Assembly: GCA_022457065.1 (NCBI GenBank)
Contig: JAJGBQ010000001.1
Span: 2,046,001-2,110,000 of the forward strand
Reading direction: 5' to 3'
Source: Curvularia sp. ZM96
Taxonomy: Eukaryota > Ascomycota > Dothideomycetes > Pleosporales > Pleosporaceae
DNA length: 64,000 nt
Shown here: one piece after another, positions 1 to 11,424 of the stretch
Layout of the letters: each line of letters starts with the position of its first letter
How positions within the stretch are numbered: the stretch's first letter is position 1
The notes under the pieces: model-generated
Told to the model about the DNA's origin: nothing
Seen by the model: the letters and a program-made list of their open reading frames with translations, nothing else
Database searches by the model: none
Program-made: the position numbers and the translations under genes

Positions 1-1201
1 GATTGTTTTGGGGGACAGGAAATCCCAGTAAACCAGCCAGTGTTGGAGCGATATCGCTCTGCTCAACCATGCGGTAAAAGTCAAACTCGCCTTCAGTCTT
101 CGGCTTCACTGGGCTCAGCCTGTCTACAGGTTTGGTGATTTTGGTGAGCTTGGGGCTCATAAAGACGAGTGCTGGGGATGTCTCGCCAGGGGAAGAACCT
201 CCGTGGTTGCCGCCATCGTTCATACCGTGGTCGCCGCAAAGAACGAACAGTGTGTTTGAAAGGTGATCCTCGTTTTCAATTGCGGAGTAAATGTCGCGAA
301 CGATCGCATCCATTTCAATCTGCTTTGGTATCATATTGGGGCTTCGTAATAATTAGTACTGTAGACTATCAATTTGGATGCAGCCCTCACCTCTTAGGGC
401 CAGCCTTGTGGCCAATATGATCTAGACCCAAATAATGCATGATCATTGCATTCCAGTCACTGTTCAGCAACTCATTTGGAACATGTCTTGTCACGTTATT
501 GTCAACCTCTGTGAAATCCTGCACTTGAAATCAACATTCTATTATTCCTATATACGACAGGGCGCTTGTGACTGACCGAGACAAAAAAGCTGCTCGTTCC
601 GTCTGCGCGCTCGAAGACATTTGGAAAGAGCTTCAACCAGGTATCATCGCCGTACATGACCAGCTTTCCTTTGCCATTTTCAAAGTCCTTTGCTTTGATC
701 TGCGCGAGCCATGTGTCCTGTGTCGCGAGGGTCGACGTGGTGTCTGACTCGGCAAAGTTAAGGATTACGTCTACAAAGGAGGGGATGGAGCCTGTAGTGA
801 TGGCTTTTACACGTGGCATAGTGATTGTAGGAGAGGTTGCGTGGGCTGTGAATGGTAGTGCGGTTCCATCGCGAATTAGACTGAGACGTTTTAGCTGCGA
901 TGCGATTGTTGGGCATAATTCTCCGAATGCTATCGTACCTCTGGACAAAGACCATGCCGCTATCCTCGCCGTATACAAAGTCACTTCTGAGCGCGTCGAC
1001 AACCATGAAGACGACCTTGTCGAATGGCGGGGCAGGTGGCTTGTGCCAGTCATTGCCGAGTATCTCAGAGAATCCAAGGTCTTCATACCGGGCCAGACCA
1101 GGCATGAAGGGTTTGTACGGAAAGAAGCCAGTCGCGAAGACCAGTATCGCGACTGGGATCAGTAAGTTTGCGACCGCCAGAAGAAGTGTTCGAGGCGCCA
1201 T
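1..1201 (-). CDS. LAS21: GPI ethanolamine phosphate transferase 2 (LAS21/GPI7), 3' part cut by window edge
   Basis: Adds phosphoethanolamine to the second mannose of the GPI anchor in the ER membrane. The start is the ATG at 1201. Three introns fit by frame: 881-938, 519-576 and 342-390 (the last contains TACTAAT). The visible product is about 345 residues of a protein usually 800-1000 long, so the C-terminal membrane domain lies outside the window. Seen: an N-terminal signal-anchor helix (residues 5-25), then the alkaline-phosphatase-like domain with VVDALRSD (Asp near 69), the SPTITMPR nucleophile-threonine block, MYGDDTW, DHIGHKAGPKSPNM and CGDHGMNDGGNHGG, which carry the expected metal ligands. 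DHIGHKAGPKSP fits the LAS21/PIG-G branch better than MCD4 or GPI13. It is divergent from the FUN14 gene. The family call is sure; the exon joins are inferred. Confidence 0.9.
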
Positions 1202-1661
1202 TGTAACGTAGTTGCCTGTTGATTAGTCAATTGAGAGGTTGCGAGGAGCGGAAATTGTCATGGCGAGCGCCAGTCAGTGCCTAGAGAATTTCGGCGCGTC
1301 CAACATGGTATTGGAAGACGCGACGTTACAATTGAGGCCTCGAAGTCAGGGTCCTGGTCTAGCCTAAAGTGACTTAGTCAGATACAATGACATCACTACC
1401 TCGGAAGTCAGTTTCCCCAACTGTCCGCAGTTTGCTTCAACACAGACATCCATGTACCGAACACCTCTGGGATTGAGTGGTTTTGCAAGGACGCGATACC
1501 CTGTACACATCCCGGCCTCGCGCATTCTACTACCAGTTCGCGCTATTCGCTCTTCTGCCCGCATCACGACGGCCGATCGAAGTCTCGAAAAACAGCTTTC
1601 CATATACCTTCGACAGCAACAGCTCTCCCGTGACTCTAGGTCCTCAAGAAAGCATTCAAAC
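1202..1661. promoter_or_regulatory. Divergent intergenic region LAS21 / FUN14 gene
   Basis: This 460 bp gap separates two oppositely transcribed starts. An ORF in frame with the FUN14 gene is open from 1452, so part of it could be an N-terminal extension. I treat it as 5' leader because the extension is low-complexity and matches nothing I recognise. No clear TATA box was seen. Confidence 0.45.
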
Positions 1662-2308
1662 ATGTCATTCCTTCTCCCTGGTCTCCGAAGAGGCCTGGTG
1701 CTCAGCACGCCACTCATTCTCTCGACGCCTCTCCTTGCATATCAGTTTCGGAACATGCAGCGCGTACGCTGTGACGGGCCCGATCCAATCACCAAAATTA
1801 CAAGTGATTTGAAGAACAACTACACCAACGAAGCAAAAACGCCTGTTGTTACACATTCGGGTGCGATAAACCCCAGAGCAATCCGACAAATCAGTATGGG
1901 AAGCATTCTCGGCGTTATTGGAGGGCTGGGGATTAGTGTGTTTAGCAAGCCATTGGCTATACTGATTGGATTAGGCATCTTTGCTTTACAGGTGAGTTTG
2001 ACATCTCAATCATTGAAGCTCTATTCAATTATGTACGGTGTATGATTGTAACGCCCTTTGCATCCTGGGATATCTTCGTCGACCATGCAGTTTCCGTCGC
2101 TCGTCTGGCATGCTTGTACTTCAAATACGGGACATGAAATTGACACATATGGTAGTTCATTGAGTCCCGGGGTATCCACGTCATCCCGTACTCGTTTTTC
2201 CAACGTAGGTTAAAGTCGATGAATGTCCGGTCGCTGGTGCAGGACAATGTTGCCTTCAAGTTGTCTTTCGGCTTGACGTTCGCTATGGCTGCGTTTACTG
2301 AATTCTAG
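1662..2308 (+). CDS. FUN14-family mitochondrial outer membrane protein
   Basis: The FUN14 family includes the mitophagy receptor FUNDC1 and small fungal mitochondrial membrane proteins. Two exons, 1662-1991 and 2156-2308, joined across an intron of 164 nt, give 160 residues. The join is phase 0 between ...FALQ and FIESRG; an in-frame TAG sits just before the second exon, which fixes the acceptor. Seen: an N-terminal hydrophobic segment, a glycine-rich helix (GSILGVIGGLGISVF) and the family C-terminus ending NVAFKLSFGLTFAMAAFTEF. The reading frame is open upstream to an ATG at 1452, which would add 70 residues, but the ATG at 1662 gives the usual family length. It is tail-to-tail with the karyopherin gene, 39 bp apart. 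The exact role of the fungal member is not shown by sequence. Confidence 0.82.
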
Positions 2309-2347
2309 GGTTAAAATTCGTTGGCAAGTCGCTCAGTATGTAGTCGG

Positions 2348-5300
2348 CTAAGGAAAACCATGAGCGAAGCGATGCGCTGGATTCATCGTTTGTGGCTGAA
2401 GTTGCATTTGCAGCTGTTTGCAACTCTGCCAGAATCCCTTTACGGTGTCCTTGAAAGCTACGCTGCTCTTTGCATTCCTGTATATATGTTAGCTTTCGAA
2501 TATACAAACCACGGCCATGGACCAAACATACCTAGACATGCTCTCGATCAGCTTTCGTACCATATCTTGAACACCCTGGTCTTGTTGGAAGCGTTGCAGT
2601 AGTGGCTGTTCTGCCAACGCGTTTGAGATGTACGCTCTTGCGTTCTTGTCGGCTCTCAACAAAGCACGAAGAGGAGCGACAATGTGTTCTAGGCTGGTGA
2701 AATCCACTTCTCCACAGACATTTGCGATGAGTGCAAAGCAGACGGAAGGCCCGAAGTGGGCTACAATCTCCTGGCTTGTGACATAATGGGGGCTCTGTGG
2801 GTTACCTGCGAGCTCGAAGATGTCTTTCCACAGTTTGGCGGCTGCACGTTTCGGCAATACCTCAGGAGACTTGATCGATTCGACCGTGAAGCCAAACATC
2901 CCTGACAGGTTTTCTGGGGACTCTTGTGTCATGATACGTGGGTCGGCGTTGATGAAATCCTGGATGAGCTCGATACAGCCAACCGCAATTTCCGGATCGT
3001 TTCTTGGGTGCTGCAAGGCCTGCATAATGCTCAGATTGTGCCGGAGCAAACGCTGAACTTGTTCCTGAAAGCCCTCGGGCTGTTCGTGCTTATGTGACGA
3101 GATCCAGCAGCATGCGGTTTCGAGCACGAACGGTAGCCTTGGGGTTTGCACGGTCGTCTTGGTGATGAAATCGATTGCTGCAGACAGCGGTAGAACAAAA
3201 GGTCCCGATACTGTCTCCTTGAATCCGGTGCGCAGGACACTGCATGCGGCTTCGATAATTTCGTCGTTGCCAGAAAATACCTGCGTCATGTAATTGACGA
3301 GATTGATAATTTGGTTTTGGATCTCCTTCCCGGGGCCTTGCAACCAGAATGTGGAAGGCTCCTTACCAGACGCGAGGTCTACCACTTCCTCGTCCGAAGC
3401 CTGCATAGCCTTTCCAACGTTTGCCAAGCACTTCAATGTTGTAAGAGCGAGCACTTGGCCTTGCTCTGCATCACCCCCCTCTTTTGTGATGTTTATCGCT
3501 TGCATAGCGTCCCGTGTGATGTACTGGAAGAGCTGACGTACGCCTTCCAACTGCTTCTCTTCCGAATCCTGAGCCTGCACTATGGCAGCGATACCTTTCA
3601 AAACCATGCTCTTGGTAAATTCCTCGGCCGTCGGGTACGTAATGAATTGCTCGTACATTTGGAAAAATGAAGCCAGCTCCCCTGTCAAAGACTTGCGACA
3701 TTCAGAGCAAAGTGAAGCAAATGATTTGGCAGCACCGTGTGCGATTGCTGGTTGAGCCAGAGCAGTCAACAGGAACGGGAGAACCTGAGGGAGGAAACGT
3801 GGATTCCGAAGGAAGAAGTGATTCAGAGCAGCAACGAGCTCGACAGCTGTCCTCCGTGTTATTGCAGGTACATTCGGGCTGCTTGATATCGCCGAGAATA
3901 GTGGCTGTTCGAAGAGTTTGAGCAGACGATCGTCCGAACCCTCGTGTAATGCATCGGCAATGGCGATGAGGCCGAATAAGCCAGTCTCGAGATCCAGCCA
4001 CTTGCCGGCGCCCAAGCCGTGTAATGCAAAGTCGACAAATTGATCAGTCAGTATATCTCGTAAGGGATCGTATGCGTCCATGATGATATCGCGAACATCA
4101 ACGCGGAATACCTTAAATGTCTTCCTGGCATCTGAATCCCAGGAATCGGTAATATCAGCTGATGGATAGATTATTTTCTGAACGAGCTCGGATACTGCTT
4201 GGAGGACGTTAGCTTTGGCGGTGTCCATCCATGCTGGTACCTGGTCCCCTGAGGTATACGAGAATGTTTCTTCGGCAATGGCGCTGACATAGCTACTCCA
4301 AAAGTCAAGCACTACAGGAGCGACCTCGTCCTCTGCGCCCACTGGCTCCGGGTATTTGAGTAGGTCGTGCAGAAAAGACATGACTTGTTGATAATGCGCA
4401 TTGTCCGGCTGGGTGTAAATGGCCTTGGATTCAAGCAGAATCTGCCCGTACGCCACAATGATTCTTGCAAGCGAGACGGTCTCTGCATCCGAGTTTTTCA
4501 GTATTTCCAAGCCCCATGGGCCAGAAATAGCTGACCACAGCATTTCCTGGTGCTTCTTCTCGAAGAAAGTAGGGTAGTTCTCCAGAATCTCAGCTACGAG
4601 CTCCATGGCATCATCGACATGATACTCAAGACACGTCAGAGCAAGCTCGTTGACGGAACGAAGATGCTGGAGTTTCTCCGGGCTGTCCTTGAACTCTGAT
4701 TGAGCATAGAAGATCCACCCTGTGAAACATTTCAGGGCTGCTATGCATATCTTCTCTCCTTGCTGTACGGACTGAGCATAGTTTGGGTCGTCGATGGATA
4801 TCGACAGCCATTTGATACCGCGACCAAAAGATACATGGAGGAGAATTTCAATGCTCTCGACGTTTGCTGCCATGCGCTCGTGAGGTTTCCGGTCGGGAGA
4901 ATTGGAGGGTTTCTTGGATTCGTCTGCTAGACTCATGGCAAAGTCGAGCATGACGACAAGCTGATCGTCGGAGAACTGTGGCAAAAGGTCCCATGTTGAA
5001 GGGTGTTCGCTCAGCTGATCATCTAGGACTGGTCGCTGGGCAGCAAAAGAAGCAGCCAAGCTCCTAATGCACTGCGTCCATACGGAGATGGGCTTGGTGA
5101 AGTACTGGGCCAAGGTTGAGCTGATCTTGCGAGTTGCAATCGAGGAAGTAGGCCGCGAAACAAGGTGGTGGATAAGGGTTGATAATAGTTGCTCTGATTC
5201 TTCTTCGCTCAATTCCGCTGAGTCGGCATTGAGCTTGACGGTAAGGGTGAGGGCGCCAAAGAAGCGGACTTGCTCGTCATCGCTCTTCAGCAGAGCATTT

Positions 5301-5455
5301 GCAATCTCCCATCCCTGGGGCGAGCGCTGTAGTACGCGCAGGGTGGCTTCAGTTTCTGAGATTTTCTTTGCCTGACCAGGCGCGTACAAGGACTTGACCA
5401 GGCGCTCGATTTCCTCATACGGCAATGGAAAAGACTGCGCCCCATTGCTAGCCAT
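2348..5455 (-). CDS. Importin-13/Kap122 (PDR6)-type karyopherin
   Basis: A beta-karyopherin, predicted to carry cargo through nuclear pores with Ran-GTP. Two exons: 2532-5455 and a 3' exon 2348-2477, separated by a 54-nt intron (GTATGT...CTAAC...ACAG). The join restores a C-terminus starting SMSRNAKSSVAFKDTVK; without it the frame would end in unrelated residues. The total is 1017 residues, normal for the family. The protein is almost entirely helical-repeat (HEAT/ARM) sequence. The N-terminus contains VRFFGALTLTVKLN, typical of the importin-13/Kap111/Pdr6 group. The start ATG at 5455 begins MASNGAQSFPLPYEEIERLV. The gene is divergent from aminopeptidase P and convergent with the FUN14 gene. 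Assignment to the Kap122 branch rather than to Mtr10/transportin-3 comes from recalled family resemblance and is less certain than the superfamily. Confidence 0.78.
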
Positions 5456-6172
5456 GTTGTGTCTGGGGCCAGTGTCAGCGGGTTGGTTTTTTTTTTTCTG
5501 TATTTGTTGATGACGTTGTCCTCAGGTGCTCATCAAAGTTTTGCAAGACTCGGTGGTGTCAGTCGGGGCCGGGGCGGCGGTAACTATACGAGATCCAGTG
5601 ATGGGGATAGGAGAGAGGGCGGGTTCGGGAGCGGTTAGGGGTGCGCAGATGTCATCATGGGCGGCCCTGGTGTGGGGATACATTCATTCACCCAAAAACT
5701 AGGTTGCGGTGGCGCCCAAAGTAGGAAGGTGTGACCCGAGGGGTGGAACAGGCTGCCAGTGGGATGCAAATTGCCACTTACATGATGTGTGAGTTGCAGC
5801 GAGAGTGGTGTATTGTCAAGATAGCCGCAGGCTGAGCATACTTCGGTTGTCTTCTGGTGCCGTGGTGGTGTAGGAACTAATAGGTAAAGTGCGTGCGGGC
5901 AAACAAACTCACGTCTACCTGGCCGTGTAGTGGGGCAGAATCAACAGCAAACCGCAACCAGGCCAGTCCATGGCCCTGACCACGGCGTGTAGAAAACTAA
6001 AAAAACGTGGCGACCAATTCGAAGTGGTCGCCAGATGGTGCCTGAATGTGAGGTATGATGGTCCCTGTGCTTGGCAAGGGTTGCTGTCGAAGGCGGCGTG
6101 GGAAGCTGTAATAGGCGGGGTGTCGTGCATGCACCGATTGACCGTAGGCGCAAACCAGCGTGTCACTCCTTT
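5456..6172. promoter_or_regulatory. Divergent intergenic region karyopherin / aminopeptidase P
   Basis: 717 bp without a supportable gene. It holds a poly-T run near 5487-5497 close to the karyopherin start and a G-rich stretch at about 5560-5640. Presumed to carry both promoters. Confidence 0.45.
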
Positions 6173-8300
6173 ATGATCTTCCCGCGCATCCTAAGGCGCT
6201 CCCACGCGATAGCCGCTGCTTATGTAGCCGCAAAGACTCCGTTATCTTCAATCCGACCCCTTCACGCTTCTGCAGCCCTGCGTGCCCTCGACATGGCCAA
6301 AGTAGACACCTCGCAACGGCTTGCGGAGCTCCGCAAGCTCATGAAGGAGCGCAATGTCGACATCTACAGTAAGCCCAGCCTCGCCACCACTTGTAGACGT
6401 ACATACACAACTGACACCATGCAGTGGTCCCTTCCGAAGACAGCCATCAGAGCGAGTATATTGCCCCATGTGACGCCCGCCGAGGTCAGGACAAAGAACC
6501 CCCCGCTATCCGTCGTATATCGCACCCATTGACACACCCTAGCATACATCAGTGGCTTCACGGGCTCTGCTGGCTACGCCGTAATCACACACGACAAGGC
6601 TGCCCTCTCGACCGACGGGCGCTATTTCAACCAGGCCGAGAAGCAGCTGGACAGCAATTGGGAGCTGCTGAAGCAAGGCATCCAGGACGTCCCGACGATC
6701 CAAGAGTGGACTGCAGACCAGGCCGAGGGAGGCAAGGTTGTTGGTGTCGATCCGAGCGTGGTAACCGCGGCTGATGCCCGCAAACTGGCTGAGAAGATCA
6801 AGAAGAAGGGTGGCGAGTACAAGGCCGTTGACGAGAACCTGGTGGATCTGGTATGGGGCGCTGAGAGACCTGCGCGCCCGAGCGAGAAGGTCATTGTACA
6901 ACCCGACAAGTATGCCGGCAAGAGCTTCAGCGACAAGATTGACGATCTGCGCAAGGAGCTGGACAAGAAGAAGAGTCTGGGATTCGTCGTGTCCATGCTG
7001 GATGAGGTCGCGTGGCTCTTCAACCTCCGTGGTAGCGAGTACGTATGCGATCAATCCATGTCGAGCGCTCAAGTTAACGTCACACAGCATTCCCTACAAT
7101 CCAGTCTTCTTCTCCTATGCTGTCATTACACCTACCGCGGCCACCCTTTACGTCGACGAGAGCAAGTTGTCCGAGGATGTCAAGAAGCACCTGGGTGACA
7201 AAGTAACCATTCGCCCATACGAGGAAATATTTGGCGACGTCACGGCCCTAAGCAAAGAGCTCTTCGCCGCAAGCGACAAGGAGACTACGCCCAAGAAGTT
7301 CCTGACTTCAAACCGGGCGTCGTGGGCGCTCAGCAAGGCCCTCGGTGGTGAAGACAAGGTCGAGGAAACGCGCAGCCCAGTCGGAGACGCCAAGGCAGTC
7401 AAGAACGAGGTCGAACTGGAAGGCATGCGACAGTGCCACATTCGCGACGGAGCTGCACTGAGCGAATACTTTGCGTGGTTAGAAGACCAGCTGATCAACA
7501 AAAAGGCTACGCTCGACGAGGTTGACGCTGCTGACAAGCTGGAAGAGATCCGCAAGAAGCACGACATGTTCATGGGTCTTTCTTTTGACACGATCTCGTC
7601 GACAGGTCCAAATGCTGCGGTAATACACTACAAGCCAGAAAAGGGCGCGTGCTCAGTCATCGACCCCAAAGCCATCTACCTTTGCGACTCTGGAGCCCAA
7701 TATCGGGACGGAACCACAGACACCACACGGACAATGCACTTTACGGAACCGACGGAGATGGAGCGCAAAGCATACACGCTCGTGCTAAAGGGTAATATGG
7801 CTCTTGAGCGTGTCAAGTTCCCAAAGGGCACAACTGGCTTTGCTTTGGATGCTCTGGCTCGTCAATTCCTGTGGGCGGAGGGTCTCGACTACCGCCACGG
7901 CACAGGACATGGCGTCGGGTCGTTTCTCAATGTGCACGAAGGGCCGATCGGGATCGGCACAAGGGTGCAGTACTCGGAGGTCTCGTTAGCCGTCGGAAAC
8001 GTCGTGTCTGATGAGCCCGGCTACTACGAGGACGGAAAGTTTGGCATTCGTATCGAGAACATGGTCTTGGTCAAGGAAGTCGAAACCAAGCACAAGTTTG
8101 GTGATAAGCCGTACCTCGGTTTCGAGCACGTAACCATGACTCCTCACTGCAGAAACCTGGTTGACATGAGTCTGCTCACCGAGGACGAGAAGACGTTCAT
8201 CAACGAGTACCACAAGGAAGTGTACGAGAAGACGAGCAAGTACTTTGAGAATGACCCCTTGACTCTGGAATGGTTGAAGCGCGAGACGGCACCGTACTAG
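6173..8300 (+). CDS. AMPP: Xaa-Pro aminopeptidase P (M24B metallopeptidase)
   Basis: Removes the N-terminal residue before proline, using two metal ions. Four exons: 6173-6368, 6425-6484, 6543-7038 and 7088-8300; the joins give ...DIYMVPSEDSHQSEY, RRAYISGFTGSAGY and LRGSDIPYNPVFF. The total is 654 residues. Seen: two N-terminal creatinase-like domains, then the pita-bread catalytic domain with metal ligands in DSGAQYRDGTTDTTRT (two Asp), HGTGHGVGSFLNVHEG (His), DEPGYYEDGK (Glu) and GIRIEN (Glu), and the eukaryote-type C-terminal domain. The first ATG (6173) gives an Arg/Ala-rich, acid-free leader resembling a mitochondrial presequence. A second in-frame ATG at 6293 (MAKVDTSQRLAEL) matches the usual cytosolic start, so two isoforms are possible. 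The family is certain; localisation is inferred. Confidence 0.95.
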
Positions 8301-9149
8301 ACAGTAGTGTATGAAACAATTGGGGAAGTGTTGTTGGGCCACGACGAAGATGGCCGTTAGTGTGTAGCTCGGCATTGGCATTGGTATTGGCATTGGCATA
8401 CTCGCAACGTTGACTAGAAACGATACGCATTCCAGCAAGCATGGACCCCGACGTTTTCCATCGGCGCTCAGTTTAGGTAGCCATCGACCCACTCGGCCCG
8501 AAGGCTCATCAGGTGAGTTGTATGGACTCGGCAGTACTTGTAATGTATGCAGTGACTCGAGCCCGGTACCGCGCTATGAATCCCCCCTCCACGCAAGCAC
8601 TCGCAGAGGACTCGATGTCCTGAACTAGGTGTAGGCACCGCACCGCGGCAATTCACGGCCATGGCAGCCCGCGCGTGCAAAAGGCGTGATTGGTTGCGCA
8701 ATGTGTCAAAGGGCGCATAGCGGGGTCTAGACGGCGGCGGCTTATGAGGCGGGGCAAGCTCCGAGCTAATGCTAAGGCAATGGAGGGGACTGACCTTACA
8801 AAGGTTAAAAAAATATTACCTACGATTCCCGCGGGTACATGTAGAGGTAATACATATGTGGTCAACGGTTGACTCACGATCTTAAGCCCTCTAATCTCAT
8901 AAGGGACATTAATAATCCTCGTACCGTAGACTTTTTCTTACTGGTTTGGGACTGGCTAACTGGCTAACTGGCTCAATCCTGCTCTCTTTCTTATTTGATC
9001 CTCTGATTCTCATTCCTCTCTACCTAACTACTTTTTTTTTTTGCCTCTCTCCATTGTTCCGTGGAATACTACCCCACCACCAGAGTTCAATTGCTGTTAC
9101 AGTGTTTTCCCTTTATTAAGTACTCTGACCCAAACATACCACGAGCACA
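8301..9149. other. Gene-free interval between aminopeptidase P and PDX1
   Basis: 849 bp. It contains a GGCATT-type repeat (8371-8399) and, close to PDX1, a pyrimidine-rich leader (about 8980-9060) with a run of eleven T at 9032-9042 and a short TGGCTAAC duplication near 8953. The pyrimidine tract resembles core promoters of strongly expressed fungal genes. No gene is supported. Confidence 0.5.
8371..8399. repeat. Short GGCATT/GGTATT tandem repeat
   Basis: About five copies of a 6-nt unit (one with an A-to-T-type variant, GGTATT) just after the aminopeptidase P stop codon. A simple microsatellite in the 3' region. Confidence 0.85.
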
Positions 9150-10205
9150 ATGGCAACTGAACTCCCCACCACCAACGGCCACGGCGCCCAAGATGGCGAG
9201 AACAACTTTGCCGTCAAGGCGGGTTTGGCACGCATGTTGAAGGGCGGAGTCATTATGGACGTTGTCAACGCCGAGCAAGTACGCCACTGCCTTTTCCTAA
9301 ATTCTAGATGCATTGGAGGCAGCGTTTTTGCTAACAGGATATAGGCACGGATAGCAGAAGAAGCCGGTGCCTCAGCCGTCATGGCCCTCGAGCGCGTCCC
9401 CGCTGATATTCGCGCCCAAGGCGGCGTAGCCCGCATGAGCGACCCCAAGATGATCAAGGAGATTATGGACACTGTCACGATTCCCGTCATGGCCAAAGCC
9501 CGAATCGGCCACTTTGTCGAATGCCAGGTAGGTCTTGCCTTCTTCCCCAGCATCCCCATGTGCCATACACTCACACTTCCCCTCTCTCCACAGATCCTCG
9601 AAGCCCTCGGCGTAGACTACATCGACGAGTCCGAAGTCCTGACCCCGGCCGATGCCATTCACCACGTCTCCAAGCACAGTTTCCGCATCCCTTTTGTCTG
9701 CGGCTGCCGCGGCCTAGGCGAAGCGCTCCGCCGCATCTCTGAAGGCGCCGCCATGATCCGCACAAAAGGCGAGGCAGGAACCGGCGACGTCATTGAAGCC
9801 GTACGCCACATGCGCACCGTCAATGCCGAGATCGCCCGCGCAAAGAGCATGAGCGAAGAGGAGTTGCGTGTATACGCCAAGGAACTCCAGGTCGATTATG
9901 CGCTGCTCAAGGAGACGGCCAAGCTGGGTAGACTGCCTGTTGTGAACTTTGCGGCGGGAGGTGTGGCGACGCCCGCGGATGCCGCGCTCATGATGCAGCT
10001 GGGTTGCGACGGCGTGTTTGTCGGCTCCGGCATCTTCAAGTCTGGGGATGCGGCCAAGAGGGCTAAGGCAATTGTACAGGCCGTTACGCACTACAATGAC
10101 CCCAAGGTGTTGATGGAGGTTAGCATGGATCTGGGTGAGGCCATGGTAGGAATCAACTGCGGTACTATGGGTGAGGAGGAGAAGCTGGCCAAGAGGGGAT
10201 GGTAG
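9150..10205 (+). CDS. PDX1: Pyridoxal 5'-phosphate synthase subunit PDX1 (SNZ/PdxS)
   Basis: The lyase subunit that makes pyridoxal 5'-phosphate from ribose 5-phosphate, glyceraldehyde 3-phosphate and ammonia; the ammonia comes from a PDX2/SNO glutaminase, which is not in this window. Three exons (9150-9278, 9345-9527, 9594-10205) give 307 residues, the usual length. Seen: the (beta/alpha)8 barrel with conserved blocks VKAGLARMLKGGVIMDV, GASAVMALERVP, MAKARIGHFVECQ, DESEVLTPAD, PFVCGCRGLGEALRRI, GEAGTGD, NFAAGGVATPADAALMMQLG and GVFVGSGIF, which carry the substrate-binding lysines and phosphate-binding glycines. Both introns interrupt the N-terminal third. Nothing in the sequence suggests loss of function. 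Confidence 0.97.
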
Positions 10206-10862
10206 ATGTAGTGGGCGAGGAAGGTGAAAAGCAAAAAAATGTGTATGTATATACGAGGTTCACTTGATATGGCGTTTCTTTGGGGGACAAAATGGTATAG
10301 AACGAGACATAAATCCCCCCAACTCGAAGAATTACGACAAATGCTCAATACTTTGTCTGATTCCTCTTTTCTCTCACTCTCTAGTTCTATTAACTGGAGC
10401 ATTGCACTGTTTCCGCATTGCTTGTGTGACTCATGGTCCATCATGGTCATTTGTCAAAATGGCCATCCCACGCCAACCCTCCGATCACGTCATTCCCAAG
10501 ACCGAGGTAAAGCAAAGAGACGGAAAAGCACGGTGAACTTTTGTTGTTCGCATTGAGCTATCTGTAGGAAAGCAGCAAACTATGGAACCCGTTGAATGCG
10601 CCATCCGAGAAGTCCGCATGTTCTTCTTCATAACCAACTAGTAGCCCCGATCCTTGCTTTCCCTTGAGAGGGCACCGATGCGTAATGCAAGAAAAGAAGA
10701 AACCATAACCATAAAAACTCCGCTACGCCGGAGACAAAACCCATTCATACACACATACAGCCCACTTGCCCGGCGTCCTTGGTGGAGGAACGGCATGGCA
10801 GGCACAGGATGGATTCCGGGGGAGGGGAAGGGAAGAGGTATTGCCTGCTAGGGATAACGTTA
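10206..10862. other. Intergenic region between convergent PDX1 and SKP1
   Basis: 657 bp between two 3' ends. No coding signal, RNA gene or repeat that I can support; presumably both 3' UTRs and terminators. Confidence 0.5.
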
Positions 10863-11424
10863 CTAGCGGTCCTCAGCCCACTCGTTCTCGCGACGAATTT
10901 GCTCCTCCTCCTCTGGAGTGAAGTCATTCTGAATGTTGAAGGTCTTGCGGATCTCGTCGGGAGATTTGCCCTTGATCATGTTGGCGACCGTCTTGCAACC
11001 GACGTCGAGAAGGGCCTTGATGTCGAGGTAGTTGGCGGCGAGGATAATCTCGAAGAGCATCTCCTGGTCGACCTGCATGAACTTCTGATCCCACTCGTCA
11101 ATGTCGGTCGACTTCTTGCGCGAGTCCGAGTCGTCGTCCTGGGTGGCGGGTGGGTCGTTCTTGTGGTGGGTGCACCACTCGAGAACCTTCTTCATGACGG
11201 CCTCGTTGACCTGGGCATGATTAGCGAGTTTCGCAAACGGCGGGTAGGGGCTTTGGGCATACGTTAGGGATGGGGATGGACTCGTCGGATTCACCGCCGA
11301 GATCCTCGAGCAAGTTCTTGATGAGGATGGAGCGCTCGGCAACGGGGCGCTCAACTTGCATGTTGACGCCATCAGAAGTGGTGATGCTGATGAGCTTGAC
11401 GCCCTCGGCGTTGGTGGCAGCCAT
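10863..11424 (-). CDS. SKP1: SKP1, SCF ubiquitin ligase adaptor
   Basis: Links F-box proteins to cullin-1 in SCF E3 ligases and also takes part in kinetochore assembly. Two exons, 11263-11424 and 10863-11210, separated by a 52-nt intron (11211-11262) falling after SDESIPIPN, give 169 residues. Seen: a POZ-like N-terminus (VKLISITTSDGVNMQVER), the acidic linker with a DDDSDSR stretch, and the F-box-binding C-terminus with LFEIILAANYLDIKALLDVG, KTVANMIKGKSPDEIR and NDFTPEEEEQIRRENEWAEDR. Identity is unambiguous. It is convergent with PDX1. Confidence 0.97.

Noticed and set aside
1452..1661. 70-residue N-terminal extension of the FUN14-family protein
   Set aside because: Low-complexity and not typical of the family; the ATG at 1662 gives the usual length. 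It could still be a leader peptide.
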